From Synanceia verrucosa (taxonomy: Eukaryota; Chordata; Actinopteri; Perciformes; Synanceiidae): DNA of 64,000 nt. Within the stretch, counting starts at the first letter, position 1. Every line of letters begins with the position of its first letter. The notes below the pieces were generated by a model. It ran no database searches. It saw nothing but the letters and a program-made list of their open reading frames with translations, and was not told where the DNA came from. Made by a program: the position numbers and the translations under genes. This document shows positions 1-11,004 of this stretch, piece by piece. Location of the stretch: contig CM056566.1 of the NCBI GenBank assembly GCA_029721515.1, positions 21,048,269 to 21,112,268 on the forward strand, in the 5' to 3' direction.

Positions 1-14
1 TCTGATTCACTCAG

Positions 15-157
15 GTCGTACGTAACAAGCCTGTGGCCAAAGAAGCCTCCGGCAAGAGGAAGTGTAACTGCAGACAGGAAATGAGGACGACACAGCTCGG
101 ACCAGGACGCTTCCAGATGACTCAGGAGATGGTGTGTGATGAGTGTCCCAATGTGAA
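15..157 (+). CDS. dnajb11: dnajb11 exon: cysteine-rich segment
   Basis: The acceptor is the CAG at 12-14 and the donor is GTAAGT at 158. The exon encodes VVRNKPVAKEASGKRKCNC followed by a segment ending VCDECPNVK. It carries the later cysteine motifs of the ERdj3 cysteine-rich insert. It ends two bases into the final lysine codon, which the next exon completes. Confidence 0.95.
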
Positions 158-2581
158 GTAAGTCAGTGCTTGTGGTAAAACTTAACTATCTGTTCCAGTG
201 TTTTTGTCCATTTTCAGTCATATTTGTAGACCCACAGAATATTTAGTACTATGTCTCTGAAAACAGTGAATATCTCAAATGAAAGAAGAGACTCTCTATT
301 TCATCATGAAAAAAATGTTTGTTTTTACCTTGTTCCATTCTTGTTTTATCAGAGGTAGAGTAGAGGACACTTTCACTTTTTCTCCACATTCTGTTTGTTT
401 TGCTCTCTAATCTCGATCGTCTCCACTTCCTGTTTTGATCTCTGTGGTGTATACCGTCTCTTTATGCTCTGACTACATCTCCCAGAAGCCCCAGCATTAC
501 TCACAGGCTGTGTGAGACCATGATCAGCGACCATCTGCCGAAAAAACACTTTGACATTGAAATACATTGATGACACTGAAAGAGTTAATATGAGACTTAC
601 AATCTAATATAATATATTTTAAGCGTCCTCTTGGTTCCCAGTAACAGAGACCTGGCCCAGGACTGGAACCTGGTCCAGCTTCTACCAGTCTAGTGGTGGA
701 AGATGTAATATACTCCTCGATCACAGTACATGTCATTTTATATCACAGTAACACTATATACCACACTACGGCAATGGTTCTGTACATTTAGTTAAGAAAC
801 TGTTTGAGAGTAACCCTTCCTTTCTTCACCACATTTGATTATTGTCTTCTTTTATTTCTATCTTCCACACAAACAAAAACCACTGCCTCACATGAGACAC
901 CAACTCCTGAAAACAAGAATTTCAGGTGTTACAGGTTTTAAGGTGAACAGGTGCAAATCAAGACCAGTCTGACTTGAGAAATAGTCATGTGTTTTAGTGG
1001 GTACCCAAAAAATAAATCAGTGTACAGTATGTGGTATGCACAGGAAGAAGAGTCCACTGTGCATTCAAAGATTCTGTTTCTTATGATCCATTATTCCAAA
1101 TACAAGCAAGGAAATGAAACAGAGGAACCAGGTGCATGCTGGTCCGAGTGTTACCCAGATGAAAAAAACGAAAATCATAAAACTAAACGAATAACACAGT
1201 ACACATCCAGAATAATGAATCAAACAGCACTACTTATCATTGAAAAGAATACATATTAATAGAACATATAAACACTGTCACTGTTGGCCTGAACATTAGA
1301 ACCTTCATAAAGTTTTATTAAAGATCTGTGTGTGTGGGCCTGCATTCATTCGTACCTGATAAACTGGCACTGTCATCATATTTTTTGCTGAGATGTTGTT
1401 AAAAGCTTAATATTGCAGTAATAATACTAATATTGTTTTGTTCATCACAGGCTGGTAAATGAAGAGCGAACACTGGAGGTGGAAATCGAACAAGGAGTGA
1501 GAGATGAAATGGAGTACCCTTTCATAGGAGAAGGTAAAATCTGCTTATGACCTATTAAAATCAATTTGTTTTTCAAAAACTACCCGCTGTTAACGTCTGA
1601 CATGTGACCGCAGGCGAGCCTCACATCGACGGAGAACCTGGAGATCTTCGTTTCCGCATCAAAGTGTTGAAGTACGAATGAGCTGTTTTTACTGCGTCTG
1701 TGATTTGTGACAAAGTGCTTTCAGAATGTTCGATCAGTGACGTGTGGCGCTTTTCTTTCAGACATCCCATGTTTGAACGCAGAGGAGATGACCTGTACAC
1801 CAACGTCACCATCTCCCTGGTGGAGGCGCTGGTCGGCTTTGAAATGGACATCATACATTTGGACGGACACAAGGTTCTGTCCACACCTCCTATTTTTACT
1901 GACCTGTGGCTTATTTTTTTTTTAAAGTAGGTAAAGACTTATTTGTGTCAGTCCAGTTGATTAGCAGCATCTGTGTGCCTGACAGGTCCACATAGTGAGA
2001 GATAAGATCACCAAGCCCGGCGCCCGGATGTGGAAGAAAGGAGAAGGTCTGCCGAACTTTGACAACATCAACATCCGAGGTTCCCTCATCATCACCTTCG
2101 ATGTGGAGTTTCCTCAGACGCAGCTCGATGACCAGCAGAAAGACGGTGAGACGTCACTTCAAAGCCACCAGAGTGCATTCACAGAAACAGTCATTTTACC
2201 TCGCACAACACGATACAGATACTACCTAAAAAATAACTTAACAGAGCTCTGTCCGTCAGAAGTGCATGCATTGCCTTTTTATCATTTAATTAGTGAATAG
2301 TTTAAACATTTAAAAGTTGATTCAAGCTGTAGTGCCATGCTTTTATATTGACTCAGACACATCTGTCAGATGGAAAACCATATCTGGATGAGCTGGCGTG
2401 ATGTTGGTTAAGCACAGCCAAGCAGAGTTTTGCAGAAAAGAACATCTAAGAAAAGTTCCTGGTGGGGATGATCCCGATAACAAAGAGAAAAGGATTTAAG
2501 TGAAGAAAAGAAAGTGATGGACGAATGTCTGCAGTGTTTGTGTGCTTACTGTCAGTTGTAGCTTCTTCAGTGTGACAGTCA

Positions 2582-2653
<72 letters not shown>

Positions 2654-2753
2654 TTTTATATTTTCAGTGAATCCTTCTGCTGTTCTTGCAGGTATTCGGA
2701 GTCTTCTGAAGCAGGGCTCAGTACAGAAGGTTTATAATGGACTACAAGGATAC

Positions 2754-2756
<3 letters not shown>
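15..2756 (+). CDS. dnajb11: DnaJ homolog subfamily B member 11 (ERdj3), 3' part, six exons
   Basis: ER-lumenal Hsp40 co-chaperone that binds unfolded secretory proteins and passes them to BiP/HSPA5. The exons are 15-157, 1451-1533, 1614-1671, 1762-1873, 1986-2145 and 2692-2756. All introns are GT/AG and every junction phase agrees, so the frame is continuous to the TAA at 2754-2756. The peptide starts VVRNKPVA and ends KQGSVQKVYNGLQGY, the characteristic ERdj3 C-terminus. It contains part of the cysteine-rich insert (CNC and CDEC motifs), the C-terminal beta-barrel substrate domains (for example GDLRFRIKV and GSLIITFDV) and an N-V-T glycosylation sequon. The J domain, signal peptide and first cysteine motifs lie upstream of the window. 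Identity is very secure; only the 5' part is missing, and no break or frameshift is seen. Confidence 0.97.
182..588 (+). mobile_element. TTAA-flanked MITE family copy 1 (piggyBac-like, non-autonomous)
   Basis: Copy 1 of a family with five members in the window, lying in a dnajb11 intron. The shared core runs from TGTTCCAGTG, through AGACCCACAGAATATTTAG, to a 3' end GACACTGAAAGAGTTAA. The 5' terminus is eroded but still begins TTAACT. It has no coding capacity: a 67-codon antisense frame through it recurs in other copies and is a by-product of the repeat. The assignment to piggyBac rests on the TTAA flanks and the short inverted termini and is inference. Confidence 0.7.
1451..1533 (+). CDS. 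dnajb11: dnajb11 exon: C-terminal domain I
   Basis: The acceptor is CACAG at 1446-1450 and the donor is GTAAAA at 1534. The exon encodes LVNEERTLEVEIEQGVRDE and then MEYPFIGEG, the conserved stretch of the Hsp40 substrate-binding beta domain. Confidence 0.96.
1614..1671 (+). CDS. dnajb11: dnajb11 exon: EPHIDGEPGDLRFRIKVLK
   Basis: A 58-nt exon between the CAG acceptor at 1611-1613 and a GTACGA donor at 1672. It encodes the HxDGxPGDL motif typical of class II and ER Hsp40 C-terminal domains. The phases match both neighbours. Confidence 0.95.
1762..1873 (+). CDS. dnajb11: dnajb11 exon with N-glycosylation sequon
   Basis: The acceptor is TTTCAG at 1756-1761 and the donor is GTTCTG at 1874. The exon encodes HPMFERRGDDLYTNVTISL followed by VEALVGFEMDIIHLDGHK. 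The N-V-T sequon fits the known glycosylation of ERdj3 in the ER lumen. The intron before it is only 90 nt. Confidence 0.96.
1986..2145 (+). CDS. dnajb11: dnajb11 exon: C-terminal domain II
   Basis: The acceptor is GACAG at 1981-1985 and the donor is GTGAGA at 2146. The exon encodes VHIVRDKITKPGARMWKKGE, then GLPNFDNINIRGSLIITFDV and a less conserved acidic tail ending QQKD. The KPG and GEGLP motifs are Hsp40 hallmarks. Confidence 0.96.
2585..2651 (+). repeat. (TG)n microsatellite, about 33 units
   Basis: An uninterrupted TG run in the last dnajb11 intron, about 40 nt from the terminal exon acceptor. Confidence 0.98.
2692..2756 (+). CDS. dnajb11: dnajb11 terminal coding exon
   Basis: The acceptor is TTGCAG at 2686-2691. 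The exon encodes GIRSLLKQGSVQKVYNGLQGY and the TAA stop. A (GT)n tract ends about 40 nt before the exon and a (CA)n tract begins at the stop codon, so the exon sits between two complementary dinucleotide arrays. Confidence 0.96.

Positions 2757-2787
<31 letters not shown>
2756..2787 (+). repeat. (CA)n microsatellite in dnajb11 3' UTR
   Basis: About 16 CA units starting at the last base of the stop codon, complementary to the TG run at 2585-2651. Confidence 0.97.
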
Positions 2788-2789
<2 letters not shown>

Positions 2790-3625
2790 TCAATCAACAG
2801 GACCTCGCTCCATCTTTGTGGCCACGGTGTATTTATTATTTTCAGATTGTTCTCAGGATGCTCTCGAACCCATTTTTGTTTTTAATGTTCTCCACTTTGA
2901 CAGCAGGTGTTTTATTTGAAGTGTATAAGTGGAAAGGATGCCATGTTTTGTTTTCTTCTGTTGTCCCCCCTCACATTATCTTGTAATAAGAACTTCTTTT
3001 TTTTGGGCTGTTTATTTTTAAAAAGCTGAATCACTTATTTCTCCCTGAGTGAAGTGAAGTGATCAGTGTGTGGGTGCAGCCCACTGCCTCTGCTGAAGGA
3101 TGAGCTACTGACAAAGCCAACATCTGGACGACAACAACAAACAACAACAACTTCCAACCTGTGCGAGACATTTTTAATATTCCTTTTATGACCTTTTTGA
3201 CGGCTGAAACCTTTTCCTTCTGGTCAGACTCCTGTTCAGTGATACTTTGTAAATAGGGAAGAACAAAGCTCATCTCTTCGTGTTGTAGTTTTCTTAAATT
3301 TTTGTCTGTTTCCACGTTGGAAAATGGAGAACTTTCCGCAGGTTCACTGTGACAAGAGTTGACCTCTTGAATCAAACAGTGAAGATTTATTATGGAGGAG
3401 GAACGAGTGCCACTTTAGGAAAGTTTAGTTTGACAGAGCGTCCTCACAGGACCTCCGACCATCAGCATCCCTGCTGGCTGCTGCTGCTCCTGACTGGTTT
3501 ATAATGTGGTTTTAGGATTTCACCTCTCCGACCGCAACGCTGCCTCCTGATGGTGAGAGTGTCACGGCCTTAAGAGGAAACTGTACTTTTGACTGACCGT
3601 ATAAATAAAGATTTCTACAAATTCT
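2757..3625 (+). other. dnajb11: dnajb11 3' UTR (probable)
   Basis: Non-coding sequence after the stop codon, beginning with a (CA)n tract and running to the first good polyadenylation signal near 3604. The exact cleavage site is not visible; the end given is about 16 nt past the AATAAA. The 114-codon reading frame on the opposite strand inside this stretch resembles no known protein. Confidence 0.65.
3604..3609 (+). terminator. Polyadenylation signal AATAAA of dnajb11
   Basis: A canonical AATAAA hexamer lies about 850 nt after the stop codon, followed by AT-rich and then GT-containing sequence. I saw no earlier canonical hexamer in the UTR. Confidence 0.6.
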
Positions 3626-4891
3626 GCGGCGATGCTGTGCTCCCGATCCACCAGCAGAGGACACTAGAGTCCATGAGTGAGTCACCCTGACCTTCCAGAG
3701 GCCACGGGTGTTTTTAACCCTGAATGATGTCTGTCAGGCAGCACACTGGTTTAACTTGAGAAAGACTTTTCTGAAACCTCAATCAGTGAGAGATCAGGAG
3801 TTCCTCACAGCTCCATTACATGATTTTTGTTTCTGATTTGACATCTGCAAATCAATAAGCTTTAGGTGTCATTTTGTTAATGCTTGTAGTAAAACACATG
3901 TAAGGTTTCATCCAATGAAACCCTTTTCATCAAGTTGAAAACCTGACTGTGCTAATTTAACCATGTTTTTATTTTGTTCATATTTTTTATGTTATTTGGT
4001 TATTCCTGACATATTCCCTCCTTGTAGAGCTTAATGCCTGCTGACACATCCAGCAGAAGCAGAGAGTCGAGTTGAACAGCGTTAAATGCTCTGCTATGTT
4101 CACCTGCAGTAGGTTGTCAGCCTTTTTTGCTGCGTGATGCAATAACGTTGTAAAACCAAAACAAGTTGCCAAAAGACACTAAAACACACAGATGTGATAA
4201 TTCTCATATTGGTGTTGTGTCATTTTCAGCAGACTCAGATAGCTCAGATAAACCTGTCCATAGATAAAAGTGCAGCATCAAACAGTAGCTAGCTGGTGAA
4301 GCGAACACAGCTGAACATTTAGAATATATATCATCACATCATTTCAGTGTTACGGCAACAGCAATTTACATCACAAAAAAAGTGCATCAGTCAGACAAAA
4401 CAAACCAAAGACACACGAAAAACATCACATTTACAAATCCCAAAATAAATATACATACTAATAAATTAGGATCATTTTAATTGACCTGTTAGAGCAGCAC
4501 AAACAAGTTATAGTAAAGAAACAATAAAACAACAAAAAATAGATTTTTAATGACATACGAAATGAAAAGAAATACAATATTTACACCATGAATAAATTAT
4601 GGAGTATAAAGTATAAAACAGACAAATTTGAAATGAAATGTTTGCTGTGCAAAAATAGTGCAAATTAGTAATGAAACAGACATTAATGAGTCTAGTTGTG
4701 TTAAGATCAGCCAGTGGCATGACTGATACAAGGTAAACGAGGTCAAAAGAAGAACAATGATAATATAATAAGTCCTGACAAATGTTAGCATTATTAATAT
4801 TTCAGCAGAGCAGCCCCTAACATGTCCTGAACTTATGACCCCTCAGTGGTTTTACTGTTCTGTGAGTTTTACCAGTGGTTCAGAGCCATAG

Positions 4892-4913
4892 ACACACACA
4901 CACACACACACAC
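4892..4913 (+). repeat. (AC)n microsatellite
   Basis: A simple AC dinucleotide run of about 11 units. Confidence 0.95.
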
Positions 4914-5066
4914 CTTGTGGGTGGAGGTCTGTCTGCGTGGGCGGAGCAGGAGATGTCCTCAGAAACATATTCATGATGGTAAGTTTATGGTGTGGTGAAT
5001 AGTGCACACATCTGCCCACCAGGGTTCATAATAATCTCCCACAGTGGATATTGCATGTGCTTATGA

Positions 5067-5068
<2 letters not shown>

Positions 5069-5099
<31 letters not shown>
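5069..5099 (+). repeat. (GT)n microsatellite
   Basis: A simple GT run of about 15 units. Confidence 0.95.
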
Positions 5100-5100
<1 letters not shown>

Positions 5101-5589
5101 CCGGTCTGTGTGTATAATGAACACCCACAGAGATAGCAGGGCTGCGGTGGAGGGAGTTTCCTCCCCGGCCCACCACACATCCCGGAGTCATTTTCAAACC
5201 GAGGCGAGGCTCCAGAGAGAGGAGACGAGACGCTCACTGTTTCACCTCGACGCCATTACGCCCGAATAGGACCAGGGAGATCCAGGCCCCACAAGAACAC
5301 ACACAGCTGGAGCCGGATGTCTCAGTTCACTCGTGTCAGATTTATCACTTATGTGTCACACAAAAACCAGAATGCTGAGGACGAAAGGTCCACGTTGTTT
5401 GTTCCCACTCAGTCAGTCAGTCAGTCCTCTCCATGAGACCAGAGGACGGGTTGAGTCATGAGGGGATTCACCAGTAACATCTGTAAACCGCTTGTAATTG
5501 CAAATTACAGAGCACACGAGGGCAGCATTGCCTCTTCAATCACATCCCTCTCTAAATCACTTTTTATTACCCACAACACTCACCAGAGG

Positions 5590-5591
<2 letters not shown>

Positions 5592-5641
<50 letters not shown>
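5592..5641 (+). repeat. (GT)n microsatellite
   Basis: An uninterrupted GT run of about 25 units. It generates spurious Cys-Val reading frames. Confidence 0.97.
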
Positions 5642-5643
<2 letters not shown>

Positions 5644-5775
5644 AGGAAACGCCTGCACTTGCCAGTTGTTGATGCAGATAAGCAGAGGGATCACACTTGA
5701 CCCTGAGTGTAATGACTTATAAGCGTAGCTGCAGGTTTGAGAGAGGCGCAGGCTAAAGGAGGGCTAATTGAGCAA

Positions 5776-5778
<3 letters not shown>

Positions 5779-5816
<38 letters not shown>
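5779..5816 (+). repeat. (GT)n microsatellite
   Basis: An uninterrupted GT run of about 19 units. Confidence 0.96.
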
Positions 5817-5817
<1 letters not shown>

Positions 5818-6267
5818 GGCGCCAGCGGGTGTTTTGACCTGCTCTGACTCGGCAGTGTGCTCTCTTAATGGTGCCTGACCTGTCAAAAGCCCCAAAACAC
5901 ACATCAGAGCAGAGCGCAGACATGTTACGTTTCCCAAAAACAAGACGGTTTGTTTTGATATTTTTTATAGAATAATTTTTAAAAAATGTATATGTATGTC
6001 ACAGGACTGTAACAAGCCTGTCCAATCATTTCATTCAGCCCAGATTAATTAACTATTTAACTACCTGCCTGCTTACCTGCGCCTACCTGTCCATAAGCTG
6101 CTAGCTAACAGCTGCTAACAGCAGCCATGTTTGTAGTTCATGTTCATAATGATAATTCTGAGATTCTCGTCTCTGGAGGGAGACTTGAAGGGGACGGACC
6201 ATCAGTGTCATCGACTTTTGGAGACTGTTTTTTTTTTTTTCAGTTGGATAAGTTTTAAATTCTGGTG

Positions 6268-6480
6268 CAGGGGCGTCACTATGTTTTAAGAGCCGGGGGG
6301 GCTTAGCCCCCAGGTGAGAGTAATTTGTCTATATAGATATATATATATATATATACATATATATATAGCCACATGTTTTTGCCTCCCTAGAAGGCAGTTT
6401 AGCATGTTTTGCAGAACTTTAGTGCACGTTTTTGCCTCCAATGAGGGCACTTAATCAGGCCACGAGGGGGGACAACCATA
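6268..6480. mobile_element. Possible DNA-transposon fragment
   Basis: Starts with AGGGGCGTCACTATG and a G-run followed by GGCTTAGCCCCC, a motif resembling ends of known vertebrate DNA elements. It then has an (AT)n tract and two related copies of a GCCTCC...AGGGCA-type motif. The family is not identified and the borders are approximate. Confidence 0.35.
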
Positions 6481-7730
6481 TTTAAGTGATTATAAATAAT
6501 GCTATGATTATTTATTTAAACTCAACTCAACAAAAAATTAAATAAAATTTTTTTCTTGGGCAAACTAAATTATCTATTCATGTCATATGTTTCCTTCCAT
6601 ACATATGAAGGTTAGTGAAAATCCTTTAATAGCCTTCCCTTTATCTGTCTGTTTTTAGTGTTGTGTGCAGTTATCAGTGCTGTGAAACACAGACGCACAT
6701 CGAGTATGGAGGGAGGGGAGGACAGGAAGAAAAAAAAAAAACTCTGCCCGAAATAAGAAATGTTGATGGACAAAGCCTGCAATTTGTGGGATCTGAGCAT
6801 AAAGCAAACAAAGGGCAGCTTTTGTAAGGAATAATGCATGTCAGCCGTGTCCTTATCCCGCCGCAGCTTTGAACGCTGCTGGGGACGTCCATCGCTCCTC
6901 TGTGTATGTCGTGTTGCTATATTAAAGCCAGTCACCTCAAAGGGAAAAGCCTCAACTATTCAACAATTGAATGGCGGGGCTCTCATTATGGCCAGTGTGG
7001 GCAGGAAAAAGTGGCTTTGGGGGTTTTTTCGACTCAGCGACTTAAAGCCCTCCTGTTAGCTCGGACGAGCTGCTGTTTATCCCAGTGTCTTTCTGGGGGC
7101 TAAACATAGTCAACTGTCATTATCTCACTCTCTCTCCTTGTCTCTCTCCCTCTCTCTCTCTCACTAACATTTATTTATTTCTCTCCCAATTTTGTCATCT
7201 AATGACCCGTGTTGTGTTGTTGTTTGATGGCTCTCCCACATCCTGACTGGATGGATGGATACCGGAGGGACAAACACTGCCTGCAGACCACCTATATGGA
7301 TGAAAGCCACCAGTGCATGGACGCCATTCCATAGGCGCTCTACATGTCACTGTATATGTCACTGTATATGTGCCGTGCGGTAATCCTTCATAAGAGAGCC
7401 GCCTTCACCGTCGTCCCTGACAGAAAAAGCGTTTTATTCAGCCCATCATGTCAGGGCTTTGGACGGTTTGGCAGAGCAGCTTCCCAGCAGTTCCAGGGAT
7501 CATATTAGAGAAACGGCGCAGTATATGGAGCGATGTAAATATGTATTAGCGGGTGTCGGGGAGGGGGATCAGGAGGAGGCTACAGGAGCGGTGAAAGCCG
7601 TCTTTGTGTTAGCAGAGCCCTCTGCTGGACCCTCCCCTCGGCGCGGGGTTGCCCAGGCCCTGTGGTGGCGGATCCCAGTTAATAACTGTGCGGTGGGCTG
7701 TCAGAGGCACTTAGCCTGATGCTGGGCAGG

Positions 7731-7760
7731 CCGGGGCCAGGCCGGGCCAGGCCGGGCCCA
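7731..7760 (+). repeat. Short GC-rich tandem repeat
   Basis: About three copies of a GGCCAGGCCG-type 10-mer in otherwise unremarkable sequence. Confidence 0.7.
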
Positions 7761-9090
7761 CATACACAGCCTGCCTCAGCCTCCTGGACCAAAGCACTCA
7801 GCCGTGAACAGAGACAGCTCATAGAGGCTGAGGATGATGATCACATGAATGAGACAAAACAAATATTTATCAGTGTCTCGAAGAGGTTTGAATAAGTGGG
7901 ACACGTTTTGCCAGACTGAAGGTTTCTGCTAAAGCCAACATGTACACACTGTTCCTGTGGAGATCCCAACCTGTGCGTGATTCAAAACCATCGATATATA
8001 TCAAACTTCTCTCTTTGTGCTGTTAAGAAGGCTGTCGATGTGAAGCGCTTGATTCGTTAAACTCTCACTGCTGAAGCCTCGTTTGCTTCAACTGAATCTT
8101 TCATTTTGACACACAAAGACTTTTGTCTCCCATCTCTTGTGTTTTCAGTGTTGTTTTTTCAGATGGACTTGTCTAGAAATGTTCATCGGCTGGTTGCTCG
8201 ATGCTCCAAACGAGGACCCTCAAAAAAAAAAAAAAAAAACACCGTCTGACCCCCATCTGACCCCCACTCATAAAGCTCGCTGAGGGCCGTCTTTTGGGAA
8301 CCGACCGGTGAAGACTCGTCTGCTCCTGAGTGGCTTTTTATGCTAAACAACGCTTGTGGACAAACTGTCTGTGTCTGTCTGTGAACTCCAAAGTCCAGCT
8401 CATCCCAGTCGACTAGATTAGATAACCCGGTTTTAAAGGCAGGGACAGTGTTTGCTCAGTGACTTGTCTCTGCCCTAATAGCATCTGATCTAATGGGAGA
8501 TTGCAGGCTGCTTGTTGACAGTGGATACCCACACGGCGTCATGGCAACGACGGCCACACAACACAGGGAAAGCCAAGCAGGGCTGAGCTTTAGTACCTGT
8601 AATTACCAGATAAATATCAGCTTCTCTGCTTAAAAAGCGGCAGGAATAAATCTCATGCTGCCTTAATTACAGCTATTATGTTGTCTGTATTGGTTAAAAT
8701 ATGAAGGCTTCATGGAGACTGGCTTTATTTTTTTGTTTTATTCAGTTGTTAATTAATGTAAGTTGATTCAGCTGTATAATTATTTTAGAGGATGTAGTTT
8801 GTGCCGCTTTAGACTGAGAAGTGTTTCTGTTGTTTATCCAACCCTCACTGATATAAATAGGGTGGACAAAATAATAGAAATACCTGTCACTATATATTTG
8901 ATTGATGTTTGGTGCTGGACTGCTAAAGGGACAGTAATTTCTTTTTTTGTTGTTGTAGTTTTTTTTAGCCAGGGTGGAAGTTTATTCTTGTTATGAAAAA
9001 TGGTTATTATACTTTTATCTAAAATAATGTACTTATCTGTATTTGAAGTTTTTGATAAACTGTGTGGAACCAAAGCAAAGAGATAAATCA

Positions 9091-9565
9091 GCATCTAGTA
9101 GTGGAAAAAGTAATAATACCACACTGGGAATGCTCCATTTCATGTTAAAATCCTGCATTCAGAACCTCACTTAAGTAAAAATATGTCTAAGTAAAAGTGT
9201 TATCAGTTTGAAAAGTGAAAGTATTCATAGGGCAGTGTTACTATTATTTGTGATGTTTTTTATTAATTAATATCACTGCTGCATGCATGTGTATGTTGTA
9301 TTTTACTGCTGTTTGCCTCTAGAATAGAACACTCTAGAATAGATCTTTACTGTTGCTAAATGAGATTGGTAAGTATTGGGATGGACACTGCAATGATATT
9401 ACGGCAGGGAGATATCAGTAATAGAAAATGACAGTTATATACAGTCATTTAGATTTATTATTTATTTAGATACAGACCAAGATATCATGGAATAGAAGTA
9501 TTTTTCCTTTAATTTGTGGTTAAGTAGGCTGTAGTACTTGAGTAAATGTACTTCGTTACAGTACA
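9091..9565. mobile_element. hAT-like MITE (AAGTA-rich family), copy A
   Basis: Begins TAGTAGTGGAAAAAGTAATAATACCAC and ends GTACTTGAGTAAATGTACTTCG. These match the general form of fish hAT MITEs with CAGTGGTGGAA termini and AAAGTACTAATACCAC interiors. Related copies lie near 29927 and 57074. Family assignment comes from memory of the terminal motif and is inference. Confidence 0.55.
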
Positions 9566-9589
9566 GGCTGCAGCAGAGAGGAAGCTGCT

Positions 9590-10168
9590 GGTGTGTCTAC
9601 GGCCGCTGGAGGGCAGAGGTGAGTCATCTGTCGCTCCGGAAAAGAGTTATGGTGGTGTGGTGTTTACGCACTTACGTCTATGTACGTCATTACGTCTAAT
9701 GGCGGAGCGCCAGTTTGAGGGGTCCGCGGCTAGCATTTTGTGTACAGAATTAAACATTCTCAATAATGTCGTAAATGTAAGACTGTCAGCATTATGGGTT
9801 GAGTTGAGCAGTTTTGTAGACAACCTCGGTATAACGCCAAATAAAAAGTTTGATTCTACTTTTAATTACTGGTTTAATTGACCTGCCGGGCGTAAGTGCA
9901 AGCTAGCTCCGGCTAACTAGCTAACATGCTAATGGCGGGTAACTTCGGGGAAGATTTCCTCTTCAGTGAGGCCTTTCTGTCGGTAATGACTGTCAGTCCC
10001 TTTTGGGGAGCCGCAGTGAGGGACCAGAGAGGCTGAGTGGACTGGTTATACTGGGACCAGAGTGGACTGGTTATACTGGGACCAGAGTGGACTTCCGCAG
10101 TGGGAACGAACGGGCAGAGACGTTGAACCTGAAGCAGACAGGAGGACGGCAGGATGACGTTCAGACCG
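9590..10168 (+). promoter_or_regulatory. Possible orphan promoter and first exon
   Basis: A CpG-richer stretch than its surroundings, with CRE/ATF-like motifs (TACGTCATTACGTC near 9684-9700) and Ets-like CGGAA. It ends in a strong splice donor GTGAGT at 10169, preceded by a short frame ATGACGTTCAGACCG (MTFRP). No downstream exon that would continue it was recognised. A non-coding RNA, a distant alternative 5' exon or chance are all possible. Confidence 0.35.
10036..10092 (+). repeat. 25-bp tandem duplication
   Basis: The unit AGTGGACTGGTTATACTGGG plus ACCAG occurs twice head to tail, followed by a partial third copy, just upstream of the candidate donor at 10169. Confidence 0.9.
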
Positions 10169-10469
10169 GTGAGTCCAGCGTGCGTGTACGTGCACGTACC
10201 CGCGGTGTGTATAAGCCATGGTGTTATATATTATATATGTGTCTATTTATCCACATAACAAATCTATTACTCCACCACCTAGTGTAAGGTGTTCACCAGA
10301 CTGCCCTGAAGTAACAGTATCACTGATTACCAAAACATTTTCTTTCATGTTTCTGTAATGGTTAATCCACCAGTATGCGCAAGTGCTTTAATCAAAATGG
10401 TATCTTTAATGCTAAAATATAGTTGGTATATATATACATATATATATTCTGCCAAGCACATGATAATTA

Positions 10470-10565
10470 TTTATTGTATGAGATGTTAAATTCCAGTTAT
10501 TTCCAGTAATTCCTGACCAGAAAAACGTGTTTTAGTGGTTGTTATTCAGAATTCATTTCTGACGT
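10470..10565 (+). repeat. Dispersed repeat, copy 1 (GTTAAATTCCAGTTATTTCC)
   Basis: Shares GAGATGTTAAAnTCCAGTTA, GTGTTTTAGTGGTTGTTA and ATTCATTTCTGAC with 16180-16335 in the same order and orientation. Family unknown. Confidence 0.65.
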
Positions 10566-10837
10566 TGACGACGGAGGTTTAGGTTATTTAATTCATGTGG
10601 TTTATTATTACTATTGCTCCTGATTTAAGTCTTTTGACTTTTATTGTGCATTTATAATTGATAAATGCACATGCATTAAAGAAACTCATTTTTGTTTGTT
10701 TGTTTGTTGTTTGTTGGGCCTTTTGTGGTGTGATGTTCCATGAGTTGATGTTGATGCAATTCATTTAATGGCCAAAGGTGACTTTATATCATGGTATGAC
10801 ATCTTTTTGTGGCATGACACAGTAAATGGGAAGTAAA

Positions 10838-11004
10838 TGTGTTATTATTTTGAGTGATATTGAAATTTTGGTATTCGTTGGAATGATAATTGTTCCATCA
10901 CAATTCACATTTTGATTAAAACATTGATTATGTGATTTTTACAGGGATCTGTACATTAGATTATGATGTGTATGTCTAGACATCTCTGCAGCACCACAGT
11001 ATTG
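10838..11004 (+). repeat. Dispersed repeat pair, copy 1
   Basis: Shares TTATTTTGAGTGATA, a central GGAATGAT and CATCTCTGCAGCAC with the stretch at 13637-13834 in the same order. Likely a degraded transposon; the family is unknown. Confidence 0.6.

Larger units (their letters stand above)
3626..9090. other. Intergenic region, no gene seen
   Basis: No frame with conserved protein sequence or a plausible splice chain was found. The stretch holds microsatellites (4892-4913, 5069-5099, 5592-5641, 5779-5816), a TE-like fragment near 6268-6480, a CT-rich tract at 7108-7175 and a short GC-rich tandem repeat near 7731-7760. Conserved non-coding elements could be present but cannot be recognised without alignment. 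Confidence 0.6.

Noticed and set aside
3031..3375. 114-codon antisense frame in the dnajb11 3' UTR
   Set aside because: No resemblance to a known protein, no splice sites or promoter, and it lies within the 3' UTR of a clear gene. Frames of this length occur by chance.
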